A DNA stretch of 64,000 nucleotides from Dietzia natronolimnaea (GCF_039525805.1 NZ_BAAAHZ010000002.1), one strand, 5' to 3'. Numbered from the stretch's first letter, positions 36,743 through 45,643 are shown. The notes: generated by a model from the sequence alone, not told the origin. Numbers and translations: made by a program.

Positions 36743-37830
36743 CTCGGCTCCTCCGGCACGTAGGCCGGTTCGGGCATCCCGGGGCTCGGGCCGAGCCCGG
36801 AGAGCCACGTGGAGTACATGCGGTTCCACGTGCCGTCGGCCCGGATCCGCTCGAGGGTCGAGTTGACCTGCCGGACCAGCCCGTCGGTGTTGTTGCCGGG
36901 GGTCGACTTGGCGATGCCCACCCCGTACGGCTCCGCGTTGAGCTGCGGCCCGACGATCTCCAGGTACGGATCCTGGGCGGTGATGCCCACCAGGATCGCG
37001 TCGTCCGTGGTGATGGCGTCCACCTGGTTCTGCTGGATGGCCACCAGGCAGTCGGCCCACGTGTTGACCGACAGCACCGTGAGCCGCTGCAGTTCCGCCC
37101 ACAGTCGCGACGCCGAGGTGGTGCCGGCCGCCACGCACACCCGTCGGCCCTCGAGGTGTTCGATCTCGGTGATCCCGGATCCCCGCACGGCCAACACGCG
37201 TTGGTAGGCCTGGTAGTACGGCACCGAGAAGGTGATCAGCTCGCGCCGCGCGCACGTGATGGACATCGACCGGATCACCACGTCGACCTGGTTGTTCTCC
37301 AACGCCTCGATCCGGTTGACCGAGGTCAGTGAGCGGAACTCGACCTGGCCGGGATCGCCGAAGATGTCCCGGGCGATCTCGCGGGCCAGGTCCACGTCGA
37401 ACCCGGTGAGCTGCCCGGTGCCCGGGTCGCGGAAGGAGAACAGGTTGGAGCCCTGGTCCAGTCCCACGATCAGTCGCCCCCGGTCTCTGATGCGCGGGAC
37501 GCGCTCCTCGGGCGTGGCGTCGTCCGGTCGCAGGCTCGGCAGCGGGTCGCAGGCCTCGTCGGCGGTCACCTGGGGAAGCCCCGTCGGGCCCTCGGTGCTG
37601 ATCACCGCGCCGGCCGGCAGCGGCATCACCGCCGACACCTCAGGGATCCCCACGTGATCCGACTCGGTGGCCTCGGAGATCATCTCCCGGTCCGGCCCGC
37701 CGTCGCCGCCGCGTGCCTCGTCGTCGTCGACCCCACACGCACCGGCGAACGCCAGGGCGGCGACCAGGACGCCCCCGGTCACCACGCGGGCGGTCCGCCG
37801 CCCGGTCCGCCACCCCGGCCGCGCGCTCAC
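36739..37830 (-). CDS. glnH: Glutamate/aspartate-type solute-binding lipoprotein GlnH
   Basis: 363 residues. Signal peptide with lipobox (VLVAALAFAGACGVDDD, Cys about 32) anchors it outside the membrane. The periplasmic-binding-protein type 2 fold is seen in RGRLIVGLDQGSNLFSFRDP, LTGFDVDLAREIARDIFGDP, LENNQVDVVIRSMSITCARR, ITFSVPYYQAYQRVLAV, VDAITTDDAILVGI and PYGVGIAKSTPGNNTDGLVR. In C. glutamicum and mycobacteria this protein senses extracellular Asp/Glu and signals through GlnX to PknG instead of feeding a transporter. No ABC permease lies beside it here. It overlaps both neighbours by 4 bp. Confidence 0.93.
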
Positions 37831-39293
37831 AGGTACTCCCTGATCCGGGGCGCGATCCCCACGACCACGGCGAACGCGGCCAGGGCGGACAGCGCCATGA
37901 TCAGGTCCGGCCCGGTGGCGGAGGTGCGCCGGGCGTTGTCGATGCGCGTGCGCAGCGTGTCGCGGGCCTCCTCGATGGCGTCCTGCATGGACTCGTCGAA
38001 CTCGTCGAACGCGGCACCGGAATCGCCCTCCTCCTGGCCCGAGGAGATGGTGATGGCACCCTGGTAGTCGCCCTGTTGGTAGAGCGAATCGGCGCGGTTC
38101 TGGGCGGCCATCCAGTCGTCCAGGGCCTCGATCGCGCTGGTGACGGCACCGTCGCCGTCGAGGCTGATGCGGCTGCGGGACTGCTCGTCCGGGTCGAGGT
38201 AGACGGTCAACGAGTCACGGACGCCGCTGAGGATGGCGGCCCGCTCGGCGGCCGACCCCTCGGGATCGGTCCGGCGCACCAGGTTGAGCGTCTCCTGCGC
38301 GCGGACCTTCTGGGCGTCGATCCGCTGCCGGGTGAGCTCGTTCATCGGTGCCGCGCCCTCGGACAGGCCGCGCGCGTTGTTGTTGGCGGCCAGGAAGCCG
38401 GCGATCATGGTGAGCAGGAAGGTCGCCACCATGAGCAGCGAGGCCAGCCCCAACGCCGGGTTGATCCGCCGCCCGGTGATCTTCCACAGCCACTGCTGCA
38501 GCAGCACCAGTACCGCGATCGCCATCCCCAGCAGGATGAAGGAACCCCACGGCGGCGAGGACCACTCGCGGTCGGACTCGCCCACCGACGTGGACTGGCG
38601 GTCGTACAGGTCGGCGGCCGCGGGCAGGATCGTGTCCTGCATGAGCGTCGACGCCGACGCGAGGTACGCCGAGCCGACAGGGTTGGCGACCCGGTTGTTG
38701 GTCCGCGCCGTCTCCACGAGTCCGGTGTAGGTGGTCAACTGGGCGTTGATGTGCGCCAGCTGGTCGATGGACTCCTCGTCGGCTCGGTCGAGGCCCAGGG
38801 AGGCGGCGATGATCGACGCCGACGAGGTGGCGATGGCCTGGAGGTACCGCTCCCTGAGCTCGGCGGGTTCTATTCCGCCGGTGATGAAGGCGGTGTTGGC
38901 CGCGGAGTCGGCGATGGTCAGGGAGCTGTACAGAGTCTGGGAGGCGTTGGCGACGGGCTCGACCTCGGCCAGCAGGGTCTCGTGGTGGCTCTGGCGTTGG
39001 GTGATGGTCTGCGACGCCACGGTCCCGCCGAGCAGGATGGTGACGATCGCCGCCACCGCGAACACCGACATCCGCCCCGGTGTGGTGAGGACGTCGTTCC
39101 AGAACCGCGCGGCCCGGCGGCGGACCGGCCGGCGGGGGCTCGCGGCGATCTTCTCGGAACCGGACCCCCCGGACGTCCCGGCACCGGACCCGGCACCCGG
39201 ACCCGAGGGCGACCCGGAGCGCGAGCCCGGACCGGAACCGGGTCGGGGGCCGGGTCCGGCGTCGTTGCTCCTGGTGAGGGTCGGGAGGCCCAT
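37827..39293 (-). CDS. glnX: GlnX-like membrane protein coupling GlnH to PknG
   Basis: 488 residues from the ATG at 39293, preceded by GGGAGGTGAG. After a Gly/Pro/Ser-rich cytoplasmic N-terminus (1-75) come TM1 (MSVFAVAAIVTILLGGTVAS), a helical extracytoplasmic domain (105-255), two TMs (GSFILLGMAIAVLVLLQQWL, LGLASLLMVATFLLTMIAGF), a second helical extracytoplasmic domain, and a last TM (PDLIMALSALAAFAVVVGIA). This four-TM sensor layout fits Rv0412c/GlnX, the membrane partner of GlnH and PknG. It is first in the operon. An upstream -10-like TAACCT lies in the divergent spacer. No enzymatic motif is visible. Confidence 0.85.
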   Translation of the reverse strand: MGLPTLTRSNDAGPGPRPGSGPGSRSGSPSGPGAGSGAGTSGGSGSEKIAASPRRPVRRRAARFWNDVLTTPGRMSVFAVAAIVTILLGGTVASQTITQRQSHHETLLAEVEPVANASQTLYSSLTIADSAANTAFITGGIEPAELRERYLQAIATSSASIIAASLGLDRADEESIDQLAHINAQLTTYTGLVETARTNNRVANPVGSAYLASASTLMQDTILPAAADLYDRQSTSVGESDREWSSPPWGSFILLGMAIAVLVLLQQWLWKITGRRINPALGLASLLMVATFLLTMIAGFLAANNNARGLSEGAAPMNELTRQRIDAQKVRAQETLNLVRRTDPEGSAAERAAILSGVRDSLTVYLDPDEQSRSRISLDGDGAVTSAIEALDDWMAAQNRADSLYQQGDYQGAITISSGQEEGDSGAAFDEFDESMQDAIEEARDTLRTRIDNARRTSATGPDLIMALSALAAFAVVVGIAPRIREYL

Positions 39294-39465
39294 CTGGTCT
39301 CTCACCTCCCGGTTCTCTCCCCGCCGGCGTCGAGGATCCGGTGGCGTGTGTTCCAGGTTAGTGAAGTGGCGGGGCGACGTCGGGCAGACTGGTCGAGGAG
39401 TACGCAGTTCCGCCCTATCCGGGGCGGATCCGGTCCGGTGAGGCGTCCGGTGGAGTGGAGGACCA

Positions 39466-40524
39466 GTGGCCACGAGTGAGGGTGACGGGAACGGCTGGGT
39501 GGTGTCGGCCGGCGGTGACCGACGGTGGGGCCGCTTCGGTGCCGCGGGCCTGCTCCTGCGCGCGGCCGACCCGACCGACCCCGACACCCCGCTCGTCCTG
39601 CTGCAGCACCGCGCGGTGTGGACGGCGTCCGGCGACACCTGGGCCCTGCCCGGGGGCGCGCGCGACTCCTACGAGGACGCGCCCCAGGCCGCCCTGCGGG
39701 AGACCCAGGAGGAGGCCGAGATCCGGCCCGCCGACGTGGTGGTCCGCGCCGTCCGGGTGACCTCGCGGATGCCCGGCACGGTGTGGCACCGGCCCGGACT
39801 GGACATGCGGCATGTGGCCGAGATGATGCGCCGCCTGCGGCCCGACCAGAAACACTCGGACGATCCGGGGGACCGCGGCCGGACGATCCCCCCGCTGGTG
39901 CAGGAGTCGACCGACGCGGTGGAGTGGACCTACACGACCGTGGTGGCCGACGCCCCGCGGCCGCTGGAGACCGTGCCCAACAACGAGAGCCTGGAACTGC
40001 GCTGGGTGCCCGAGACCCTGGTCGACGAGCTGCCGCTGATGCCCGCGTTCGCCCGCGCCTGGGCTGACGGTCTGCGCGCCCGGCCGGTGGAACTCGTGGT
40101 GGACGTGGCCAACGTGCTGGGTTCCCGACCGGACGGGTGGTGGAGGGACCGGGCCGGCGCCACCACGACGTTGCTCGACGAGCTGGGCTCGGCCATGCCG
40201 CGGACGATCGAGCTGCCCGACGGGTTCGGCTGGGTGGCCCGCGCCCACGCCGTGATCGAGGGGGCGGCCCGCCGGGCCGAGCACTCCGGCGCGTTCGTCG
40301 TCCACCGCGCGCCCGGGTCGGGCGACGACGCGATCGTCGACCTGGCCTCCGACCTGGCCGCCGGCCTGTCCTCCGACCCCGCCTCCGACCCCGCCTCCGA
40401 CGGCACCGGCCCGGGCGCGGCGGGCGGGTCCCGCCGGGTGGTGGTGGTGACGGCCGACCGGGGACTGCGGGCCAGGCTGCCGGAGGACGTCGTCGCCGTC
40501 GGACCCCGCGCCCTTCTCGGCTAG
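39466..40524 (+). CDS. Nudix hydrolase fused to a PIN/NYN-like domain (MutT3 position)
   Basis: 352 residues from the GTG at 39466 (GGAGG upstream). The Nudix domain (about 15-200) has the box GGARDSYEDAPQAALRETQE-EAEI, G-x5-E-x7-R-E-x2-E-E, with Glu in place of the last Gly. It sits where M. tuberculosis has MutT3 (Rv0413, about 217 residues), a nucleotide-pool sanitising enzyme. The extra C-terminal 150 residues (204-352) begin ELVVDVANVLGSRPDGWWRD and contain HRAPGSGDDAIVDLA and VVVVTADRGLRARLPEDVVA, the acidic pattern of NYN/PIN-like nucleases (D-x-A-N, D-D, T-A-D-R). So the protein may combine nucleotide and RNA hydrolysis. The S-D-P-A repeat is a short linker. Confidence 0.82.
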   Translation: MATSEGDGNGWVVSAGGDRRWGRFGAAGLLLRAADPTDPDTPLVLLQHRAVWTASGDTWALPGGARDSYEDAPQAALRETQEEAEIRPADVVVRAVRVTSRMPGTVWHRPGLDMRHVAEMMRRLRPDQKHSDDPGDRGRTIPPLVQESTDAVEWTYTTVVADAPRPLETVPNNESLELRWVPETLVDELPLMPAFARAWADGLRARPVELVVDVANVLGSRPDGWWRDRAGATTTLLDELGSAMPRTIELPDGFGWVARAHAVIEGAARRAEHSGAFVVHRAPGSGDDAIVDLASDLAAGLSSDPASDPASDGTGPGAAGGSRRVVVVTADRGLRARLPEDVVAVGPRALLG

Positions 40525-40540
40525 CTCCGGCGATCCCTGA

Positions 40541-40579
40541 TGGCCCCTGACTGCCCCTGACTGCCCCTGAGGACCCCTG
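40541..40579 (+). repeat. 10-bp tandem repeat between the Nudix and PhoD-like genes
   Basis: Four units of about 10 bp, tggcccctga, ctgcccctga, ctgcccctga, ggacccctg, follow 16 bp after the Nudix stop. Low complexity; no fold or coding meaning seen. Confidence 0.55.
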
Positions 40580-40616
40580 CCGCACCCATCGCGCCCGGCA
40601 CCCCCCGGCCCGCGTG

Positions 40617-40622
40617 CACACT
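40617..40622 (+). promoter_or_regulatory. -10-like box of a leaderless promoter (second PhoD-family gene)
   Basis: CACACT is followed by 6 nt and the ATG at 40629, with no ribosome site between. It favours 40629 over the in-frame GTG at 40614 as the start. Confidence 0.4.
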
Positions 40623-40628
40623 GGTGCA

Positions 40629-42449
40629 ATGAGTCAGCCCCCCACGCCGCCCGAGATCCTGGTCGGCCCCATGCTCCGGTACGTCGACAGCACGGACGCG
40701 ACGGTGTGGGTCGAGGTGTCCGCGCCGTGCACGGTGACGATCCGCGCCGGCGACGGCGAGGCCTCCGAACAGTCGTGGGGTGTCCACGGGCACCACTTCG
40801 CGGTGCTGCACCTTCGTGATCTCGAGCCGGGCGTGGAGACGCCCTACGAGGTGGCGCTCGACGGTGTACCCGCCTGGCCACTGGAGCCGGACCGCCCCAG
40901 CGTCATCCGCACCCCGCGCGCCGACGACACGGTCCGCCTGTCCTTCGGGTCCTGTCGCCGCGGGGAGAGCCAGACCCCGGTGGCGCTGCGCCGGATCGGG
41001 GCCGACGCCCTGGTGGCGCTCGCGCATCAGATGGCCCACACGGCGCACGACGACTGGCCCGACGCCATGCTGTTGCTCGGCGACCAGGTGTACGCCGACA
41101 TCCCCAGCCGGGAGATCACCGAGCGGCTGGCGGCGCGCCGTCGGGCCGGGGAGGGGCCCCGGTCGGTGCGCGACTCCGCCGGTGACGGTGGGGACCGGGA
41201 CGTGTCCGGGGAGATCTGCGACTTCGAGGAGTACTCCTGGCTGTACCACGAGTCGTGGCGCGACCCGGACGTGCGCTGGCTGCTGTCCACCGTGCCCAGC
41301 TGCATGATCCTCGACGACCACGACCTGCGCGACGACTGGAACTCCTCCCATGCCTGGCGCCGCGAGATGACGGCCCAGCCGTGGTGGCGCGACCGCGTGC
41401 GGGGGGCGTTCGCCAGTTACTTCGTCTACCAGCACCTGGGCAATCTCGCGCCGCGGGAGCTGGAGCAGGACGAGGTGTACCGGGCGGTCCGGGGTGCCCG
41501 GTCCGATGACGAACGCGAACGGATCCTCGACGAGTTCGCCCTGTCCGCCGACGCCGACCGGGGCACCGCGCGGTGGAGCTTCAGTCGCGACTTCGGGCGG
41601 GTGCGGGTGGTGATGCTCGACGTGCGGGCCTCCCGCCGGCTGGACCCCGCCGACCGGCGCGTGATGGACCCGCAGGAGTGGGAGTGGGCGCGGGAGGCCT
41701 GCCTCGGGGCCGAGGTCGACCACCTGGTGATCGCGTCGTCCCTGCCCGCGTTCATGCTGCCGGCGCTGCATCATCTCGAGGGGTGGAACGAGGCGGTGAG
41801 CCGCGACCGACCGGAGAAGCCGCTGAGCGCCCGGATCGGCGAATGGGTGCGGCTGACGGTGGACCTCGAGCACTGGGCGGCCTTCCGCAATAGTTTCGAC
41901 GACCTGATCGGGTTGCTCACCGAGGTGGCGGCCGGGGATCACGGGCGCGCTCCCGCCTCGATCCTCATGCTGGGCGGCGACGTCCACTGCTCCTACCTCG
42001 AGGAGGTCGAGCTCACCGCGCCGCGGGTGACCGGGTCGCCGACGCGGGTGCACCAGCTGGTCATGTCCCCGTTCCGCAATCCTCTACAGAAGTCGATCCG
42101 GATGGTCAACCGGATCTCGGTGCGGTCTCCCGCGCCCGCGCTGACCCGTCGGCTCGCCGAGGCCGTGGGCGTGCGGGAGCCACGTGTCAGGTGGGAGGTC
42201 ACCGACGGGATCTGGTTCCACAACGGGGTCATGACCCTGGTGATGCGCGGCCGCCGCGCCACCGTCAAGGTCGAGCACGCCCACGTCGAGTGGCCGGCCG
42301 GGGGCCTGGGGAGGGTCCTCACGTTGCTGCCCGGTCTGGCGCCGGACTCCTGGGGTCGGAGGGGGCGACGACGACGAGGTGGGGATGACCTCGACGCCAA
42401 GCCCCGTCAGGTGTTGCGCAGGACGCTGACCAAGGAGCTCACCGACTGA
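40629..42449 (+). CDS. PhoD-like metallophosphatase, cytoplasmic
   Basis: 606 residues from the ATG at 40629. No signal peptide. An N-terminal Fn3/Ig-like region (PEILVGPMLRYVDSTDATVW) leads into the metallophosphatase part: RLSFGSCRRGESQTPVALRR, AMLLLGDQVYADIPSREITE, MILDDHDLRDDWNSSHAWR, RVVMLDVRASRRLDP, LMLGGDVHCSYLEEVEL. The fold matches the PhoD family, but no Tat signal means it acts inside the cell on an unknown phosphoester, unlike the exported enzyme at 892-2571. It lies between the Nudix and thiE genes, where M. tuberculosis has none. Confidence 0.85.
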   Translation: MSQPPTPPEILVGPMLRYVDSTDATVWVEVSAPCTVTIRAGDGEASEQSWGVHGHHFAVLHLRDLEPGVETPYEVALDGVPAWPLEPDRPSVIRTPRADDTVRLSFGSCRRGESQTPVALRRIGADALVALAHQMAHTAHDDWPDAMLLLGDQVYADIPSREITERLAARRRAGEGPRSVRDSAGDGGDRDVSGEICDFEEYSWLYHESWRDPDVRWLLSTVPSCMILDDHDLRDDWNSSHAWRREMTAQPWWRDRVRGAFASYFVYQHLGNLAPRELEQDEVYRAVRGARSDDERERILDEFALSADADRGTARWSFSRDFGRVRVVMLDVRASRRLDPADRRVMDPQEWEWAREACLGAEVDHLVIASSLPAFMLPALHHLEGWNEAVSRDRPEKPLSARIGEWVRLTVDLEHWAAFRNSFDDLIGLLTEVAAGDHGRAPASILMLGGDVHCSYLEEVELTAPRVTGSPTRVHQLVMSPFRNPLQKSIRMVNRISVRSPAPALTRRLAEAVGVREPRVRWEVTDGIWFHNGVMTLVMRGRRATVKVEHAHVEWPAGGLGRVLTLLPGLAPDSWGRRGRRRRGGDDLDAKPRQVLRRTLTKELTD

Positions 42450-42497
42450 CCGGGGACCCGCCGGCCCGCGTCCGTCACCGGCCCGCGTGCCGGCGGT

Positions 42498-43223
42498 TCA
42501 GTCCAGTTCCCCGCGGAGATCGCGCGCGGCGGCCGTGGGGTCGTCCGCGTCGGTGATCGCGCGGACCACCACCACCCGCCGGGCGCCCGCGGCCAGCACC
42601 TCGGGCAGGTTCTGCCGGTCGATCCCGCCGATGGCGAACCAGGGCTTCGACTCGGGGCGGCTCGCCCGCGAGGCCGCGTGCCCGACCAGGTCCAGGCCCG
42701 GAGCGTGGCGGCCGGGCTTGGTGGGGGTGGGCCACACCGGGCCCGTGCAGAAGTAGTCCACCCGCGGATCGGTGTCCGCGGTGTCGACCTCCCCGGTGGA
42801 GTGACAGGAGCGACCGATCACCACGTCGTCACCCACGATGCGGCGCGCCCAGTCCAGCGGCAGGTCGTCCTGGCCCAGGTGCAGCACGTCGGCCCCGGAG
42901 GCGGCGGCCACGTCGGCCCGGTCGTTGACGGCCAGCATCGCGCGATGCGAGTCGCACACCTGGCGCATCACCGCCAGGGCACGCAGTTCGTGGGCGGCCT
43001 CCAGCGGTCCGAGGTCGCGCTCGCCGGGCGAGTTCTTGTCGCGGAGTTGCACGATGTCCACCCCGCCGACCAGTGCCGCCTCGACGTCCCGGCGCAGCGC
43101 GGGGAAGTCGCCGGACCACCCCTCGGTCCGAGCCTGCTCGTCGAGGTGTCGCCGCGCGTCGATGCAGAGGTAGAGGCGGGCGACGGCGAGGCGGGAGCGG
43201 AGGCGGTCGGCGCGAGCGGTCAT
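42498..43223 (-). CDS. thiE: Thiamine-phosphate synthase
   Basis: 241 residues from the ATG at 43223. TIM barrel joining HMP pyrophosphate and thiazole phosphate to thiamine phosphate. Motifs are LYLCIDARRHLDEQARTEGW, GGVDIVQLRDKNSPGERDLG (Q-L-R-D-K), LAVNDRADVAAASGADVLHL, GQDDLPLDWARRIVGDDVVI, GRSCHSTGEVDTADTDPRVD, YFCTGPVWPTPTKPGRHAPG and WFAIGGIDRQNLPEVLAAGA. It is divergent from thiO with only 40 bp between start codons. The frame stays open far upstream of this ATG, but that part lacks family similarity. Confidence 0.96.
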   Translation of the reverse strand: MTARADRLRSRLAVARLYLCIDARRHLDEQARTEGWSGDFPALRRDVEAALVGGVDIVQLRDKNSPGERDLGPLEAAHELRALAVMRQVCDSHRAMLAVNDRADVAAASGADVLHLGQDDLPLDWARRIVGDDVVIGRSCHSTGEVDTADTDPRVDYFCTGPVWPTPTKPGRHAPGLDLVGHAASRASRPESKPWFAIGGIDRQNLPEVLAAGARRVVVVRAITDADDPTAAARDLRGELD

Positions 43224-43230
43224 GTGCGTA

Positions 43231-43236
43231 ACCGTA
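43231..43236 (-). promoter_or_regulatory. -10 box of the leaderless thiE promoter
   Basis: TACGGT on the minus strand is followed by 7 nt and the thiE ATG. The spacing matches leaderless transcription. Confidence 0.55.
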
Positions 43237-43250
43237 GGCGATGGCCCCGA

Positions 43251-43256
43251 TAGGCT
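43251..43256 (+). promoter_or_regulatory. -10 box of the leaderless thiO promoter
   Basis: TAGGCT is followed by 7 nt and the GTG at 43264. It mirrors the thiE box on the other strand, and the two -10 elements are only 14 bp apart, so the promoters must compete or be jointly regulated. Confidence 0.55.
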
Positions 43257-43263
43257 GGCCGCC

Positions 43264-44469
43264 GTGACCGTCGACCCCGGACCCGCCGACCCGCGCACCG
43301 GCGCCCGTAGTGCAGCCCGTCGCGTGTCCGTCGTCGGCGGATCGGTGATCGGCCTGGCCTGTGCATGGGAGGTCGCACGCGCCGGGGCCGCCGACGAGGT
43401 CGTGGTCCACGAGCCCGACGACTCCGGGCCCGGCGGCGTACCCGCCTCCGCCGCCGCGTGGGTGGCGGGCGGAATGCTCGCCCCGTTCAGCGAGGCGTGG
43501 CCGGGGGAGGAGGCGGTGTTCGCACTCGGCGTGGACTCACTGCGCAGGTGGCCCGGCATGCTCCGCGCGCTCGAGCCGCACGTCTCGCCCGGCCCTCCCG
43601 TCCGGACAGCGGCGCGCACACACATGCTGGCCGTCGACGAGGCCGACGCCCGCGACCTCGACATGGCCATGGACTGGGCCGCCCGCCAGCCCGACCCCAC
43701 GGTGGGCGCAACTCGCTCCGGATCGGGGTCCGCGCCCGGCATCACCGCGGCAGACCTGCGCCGCGTGACCCGCCGGGAACTCCGCGAGGCCGAGCCGTCC
43801 CTGGCCCGGGTCGCCCGCGCGGCGTACCGCATGGATTCGGAGGGGGCCGTCGACAACCGCGTCCTTCTGGCCGCGCTGACCCGCGCCTGCGTCGCCGAGG
43901 GTGTGACCTGGGTGCGCAGCGCGGTGTCCTCGCTCGACCACGTGGACGCGGACCACGTCGTCCTGGCCGCGGGCACCGGGTCCGCCGCGCTGGCGGGGCT
44001 CCCCGTCCGACCGGTCAAGGGCGAGGTCCTCCGGTTGCGTGCCAGACCCGGCTGCGAGGACCCCCCGCGCGGGGTGGTCCGGGCGTTCGTGCGCGGCCGG
44101 CCGCTGTACCTGGTCCCCCGCGAGGGCGGCCTGGTCGTGGGCGCCACGCAGTACGAACACGGCGACGACCGGCAGGTCACGGTGGCCGGGGTGCGCGACC
44201 TGCTCGCCGACGCCGAGACGGTCTTCCCCGGGATCGGCGAGTTCGAGTTGGCGGAGACCATCGCGGGGTTACGTCCGATGTCCCCGGACAATCTCCCGTT
44301 CCTCGGACCCGATCCCACGGACCCGCGCCTCGTCCACGCCACCGGGCACGGCCGGAACGGCATCGCGCTCACCCCGGTGACCGCCGCGACGGTCGTGGCG
44401 CACCTGCAGGGCCGACCGGGTCCGCCGGCGGCGCTGGCGGCCTCGCCCGACCGCGTCCGCCGCGGATGA
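43264..44469 (+). CDS. thiO: Glycine oxidase ThiO
   Basis: 401 residues from the GTG at 43264, chosen by the -10 spacing. FAD-dependent amine oxidase: RRVSVVGGSVIGLACAWEVA (dinucleotide fold), SAAAWVAGGMLAPFSEAWPG, PVKGEVLRLRARPGCEDPPR, GLVVGATQYEHGDDRQVTVA, GLRPMSPDNLPFLGPDPTDP and VHATGHGRNGIALTPVTAAT. It oxidises glycine to the imine (dehydroglycine) used by ThiG to build the thiazole ring. It heads the thiO-thiS-thiG operon. The length is typical or slightly long for the family. Confidence 0.93.
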   Translation: MTVDPGPADPRTGARSAARRVSVVGGSVIGLACAWEVARAGAADEVVVHEPDDSGPGGVPASAAAWVAGGMLAPFSEAWPGEEAVFALGVDSLRRWPGMLRALEPHVSPGPPVRTAARTHMLAVDEADARDLDMAMDWAARQPDPTVGATRSGSGSAPGITAADLRRVTRRELREAEPSLARVARAAYRMDSEGAVDNRVLLAALTRACVAEGVTWVRSAVSSLDHVDADHVVLAAGTGSAALAGLPVRPVKGEVLRLRARPGCEDPPRGVVRAFVRGRPLYLVPREGGLVVGATQYEHGDDRQVTVAGVRDLLADAETVFPGIGEFELAETIAGLRPMSPDNLPFLGPDPTDPRLVHATGHGRNGIALTPVTAATVVAHLQGRPGPPAALAASPDRVRRG

Positions 44470-44546
44470 GGTCTCGGACACCGACCACTACGCTGGGGGC
44501 ACACGTCACCACCCCGGTACGCCACGACCGTGAAGCAGGAGGCCCC

Positions 44547-44747
44547 ATGATCGTCACCGTGAACGGCGAGGACCGCACGCTCGCCGACGGCGCGACCGTC
44601 CGCGTGCTCGTCACCGAACTCGACCTCCCCGACGAGGGTGTGGCCGTGGCGGTCGACGGCGTGGTGGTGCCCAGCTCGGGCTGGGACCAGGCCGCACTGG
44701 GCGCGGGCGCGGAGGTGGACGTCCTCACGGCGGTCCAGGGTGGCTGA
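44547..44747 (+). CDS. thiS: Sulfur carrier protein ThiS
   Basis: 66 residues from the ATG at 44547 (AGGAGG upstream). Ubiquitin-like fold with MIVTVNGEDRTLADGATVRV, VAVAVDGVVVPSSGWDQ and the C-terminal Gly-Gly that is adenylated and thiocarboxylated to deliver sulfur to ThiG. The last 8 bp overlap the thiG start. Confidence 0.95.
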   Translation: MIVTVNGEDRTLADGATVRVLVTELDLPDEGVAVAVDGVVVPSSGWDQAALGAGAEVDVLTAVQGG

Positions 44748-45582
44748 CTCCGGCGGCGCGTCCCCCGCGGGGATCCGTGCCGAGGAGTCCGCGGCGGCCA
44801 CACCTGCCGCGGTGCTGGACTCCCCGTTGGTCATCGCCGGGGAGGAGCTGGGATCCCGGCTCATCATGGGCACCGGCGGGGCCGGCAACCAGGACGTCCT
44901 GCGGGAGGCCCTGATCGCGTCCGGAACCGCCCTGACCACGGTGTCCATCCGCAAGGTCGACCTGCGCCTGGGGTCCGACGGGCTCGGGTTGCTCGGGCTG
45001 CTGCGCGAACTGGGCATCCGGGCGCTGCCCAACACCGCCGGCTGCCGGGGGGCCGCCGAGGCGGTCAAGACCGCGCGACTCGCGCGGGAGGCCCTCGGAA
45101 CGAACTGGGTCAAGCTGGAGGTGATCGCCGACGAGCGCACGCTCCTGCCCGACGCCCTGGAGTTGGTGGAGGCCGCGGAGGACCTGGTCGACGACGGGTT
45201 CGTGGTCCTGCCCTACACCACCGACGACCCGGTGCTGGCCCGCCGCCTGGAAGACGTGGGCTGCGCGGCCGTCATGCCACTCGGTGCCCCCATCGGCACC
45301 GGGCTGGGCATCTGCAACCCGCACAACCTGGAGATGATCGTCGAGCGCGCCGGGGTCCCGGTGATCTGCGACGCGGGGATCGGCACCGCCTCGGACGCAG
45401 CCCTGGCGATGGAGCTCGGCTGCGACGGGGTCCTCCTGGCCACCGCGGTGACCCGCGCCGAGAACCCGCCGCTCATGGCGGCCGCCATGCGGGAGGCCGT
45501 CCGCGCCGGTCACGCCGCCCGCGCTGCCGGACGCATCCCCAAGCGGTTCTGGGCCCGGGCGTCCAGCCCGCCGGTGGACTGA
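44740..45582 (+). CDS. thiG: Thiazole synthase ThiG
   Basis: 280 residues from the GTG at 44740, overlapping thiS by 8 bp. It assembles the thiazole phosphate from deoxyxylulose phosphate, dehydroglycine and ThiS thiocarboxylate. Motifs are LVIAGEELGSRLIMGTGGAG, TTVSIRKVDLRLGSDGLG, LPNTAGCRGAAEAVKTARLA, NWVKLEVIADERTLLPD (Schiff-base Lys), GCAAVMPLGAPIGTGLGICN and VPVICDAGIGTASDAALAME. An N-terminal extension of about 25 residues is Ala-rich. A 22-bp tandem duplication follows and repeats its last codons and stop. Confidence 0.96.
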   Translation: MADSGGASPAGIRAEESAAATPAAVLDSPLVIAGEELGSRLIMGTGGAGNQDVLREALIASGTALTTVSIRKVDLRLGSDGLGLLGLLRELGIRALPNTAGCRGAAEAVKTARLAREALGTNWVKLEVIADERTLLPDALELVEAAEDLVDDGFVVLPYTTDDPVLARRLEDVGCAAVMPLGAPIGTGLGICNPHNLEMIVERAGVPVICDAGIGTASDAALAMELGCDGVLLATAVTRAENPPLMAAAMREAVRAGHAARAAGRIPKRFWARASSPPVD

Positions 45583-45608
45583 GGCCAACCCGCCGGTGGA
45601 CTGAGGCC
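45567..45608 (+). repeat. 22-bp tandem duplication spanning the thiG stop codon
   Basis: cccgccggtggactgaggcc occurs at 45567-45586 and again at 45589-45608 with aa between, so a 22-bp block holding the thiG C-terminal codons (P-P-V-D) and TGA was duplicated. The second copy is untranslated. This looks like a replication slippage event. Confidence 0.75.
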
Positions 45609-45643
45609 TGCGCGGACCAGACGGCCTGCGCGGCCCGTGTCGA

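Noticed and set aside
43224..43263. TPP riboswitch between thiE and thiO
   Set aside because: The spacer is only 40 bp and contains none of the conserved CUGAGA or GAACCUG blocks.
43224..45140. Frame extending upstream of thiE across thiO, thiS and thiG (minus strand)
   Set aside because: ThiE similarity starts at the ATG at 43223, and the extension overlaps three real genes on the other strand.
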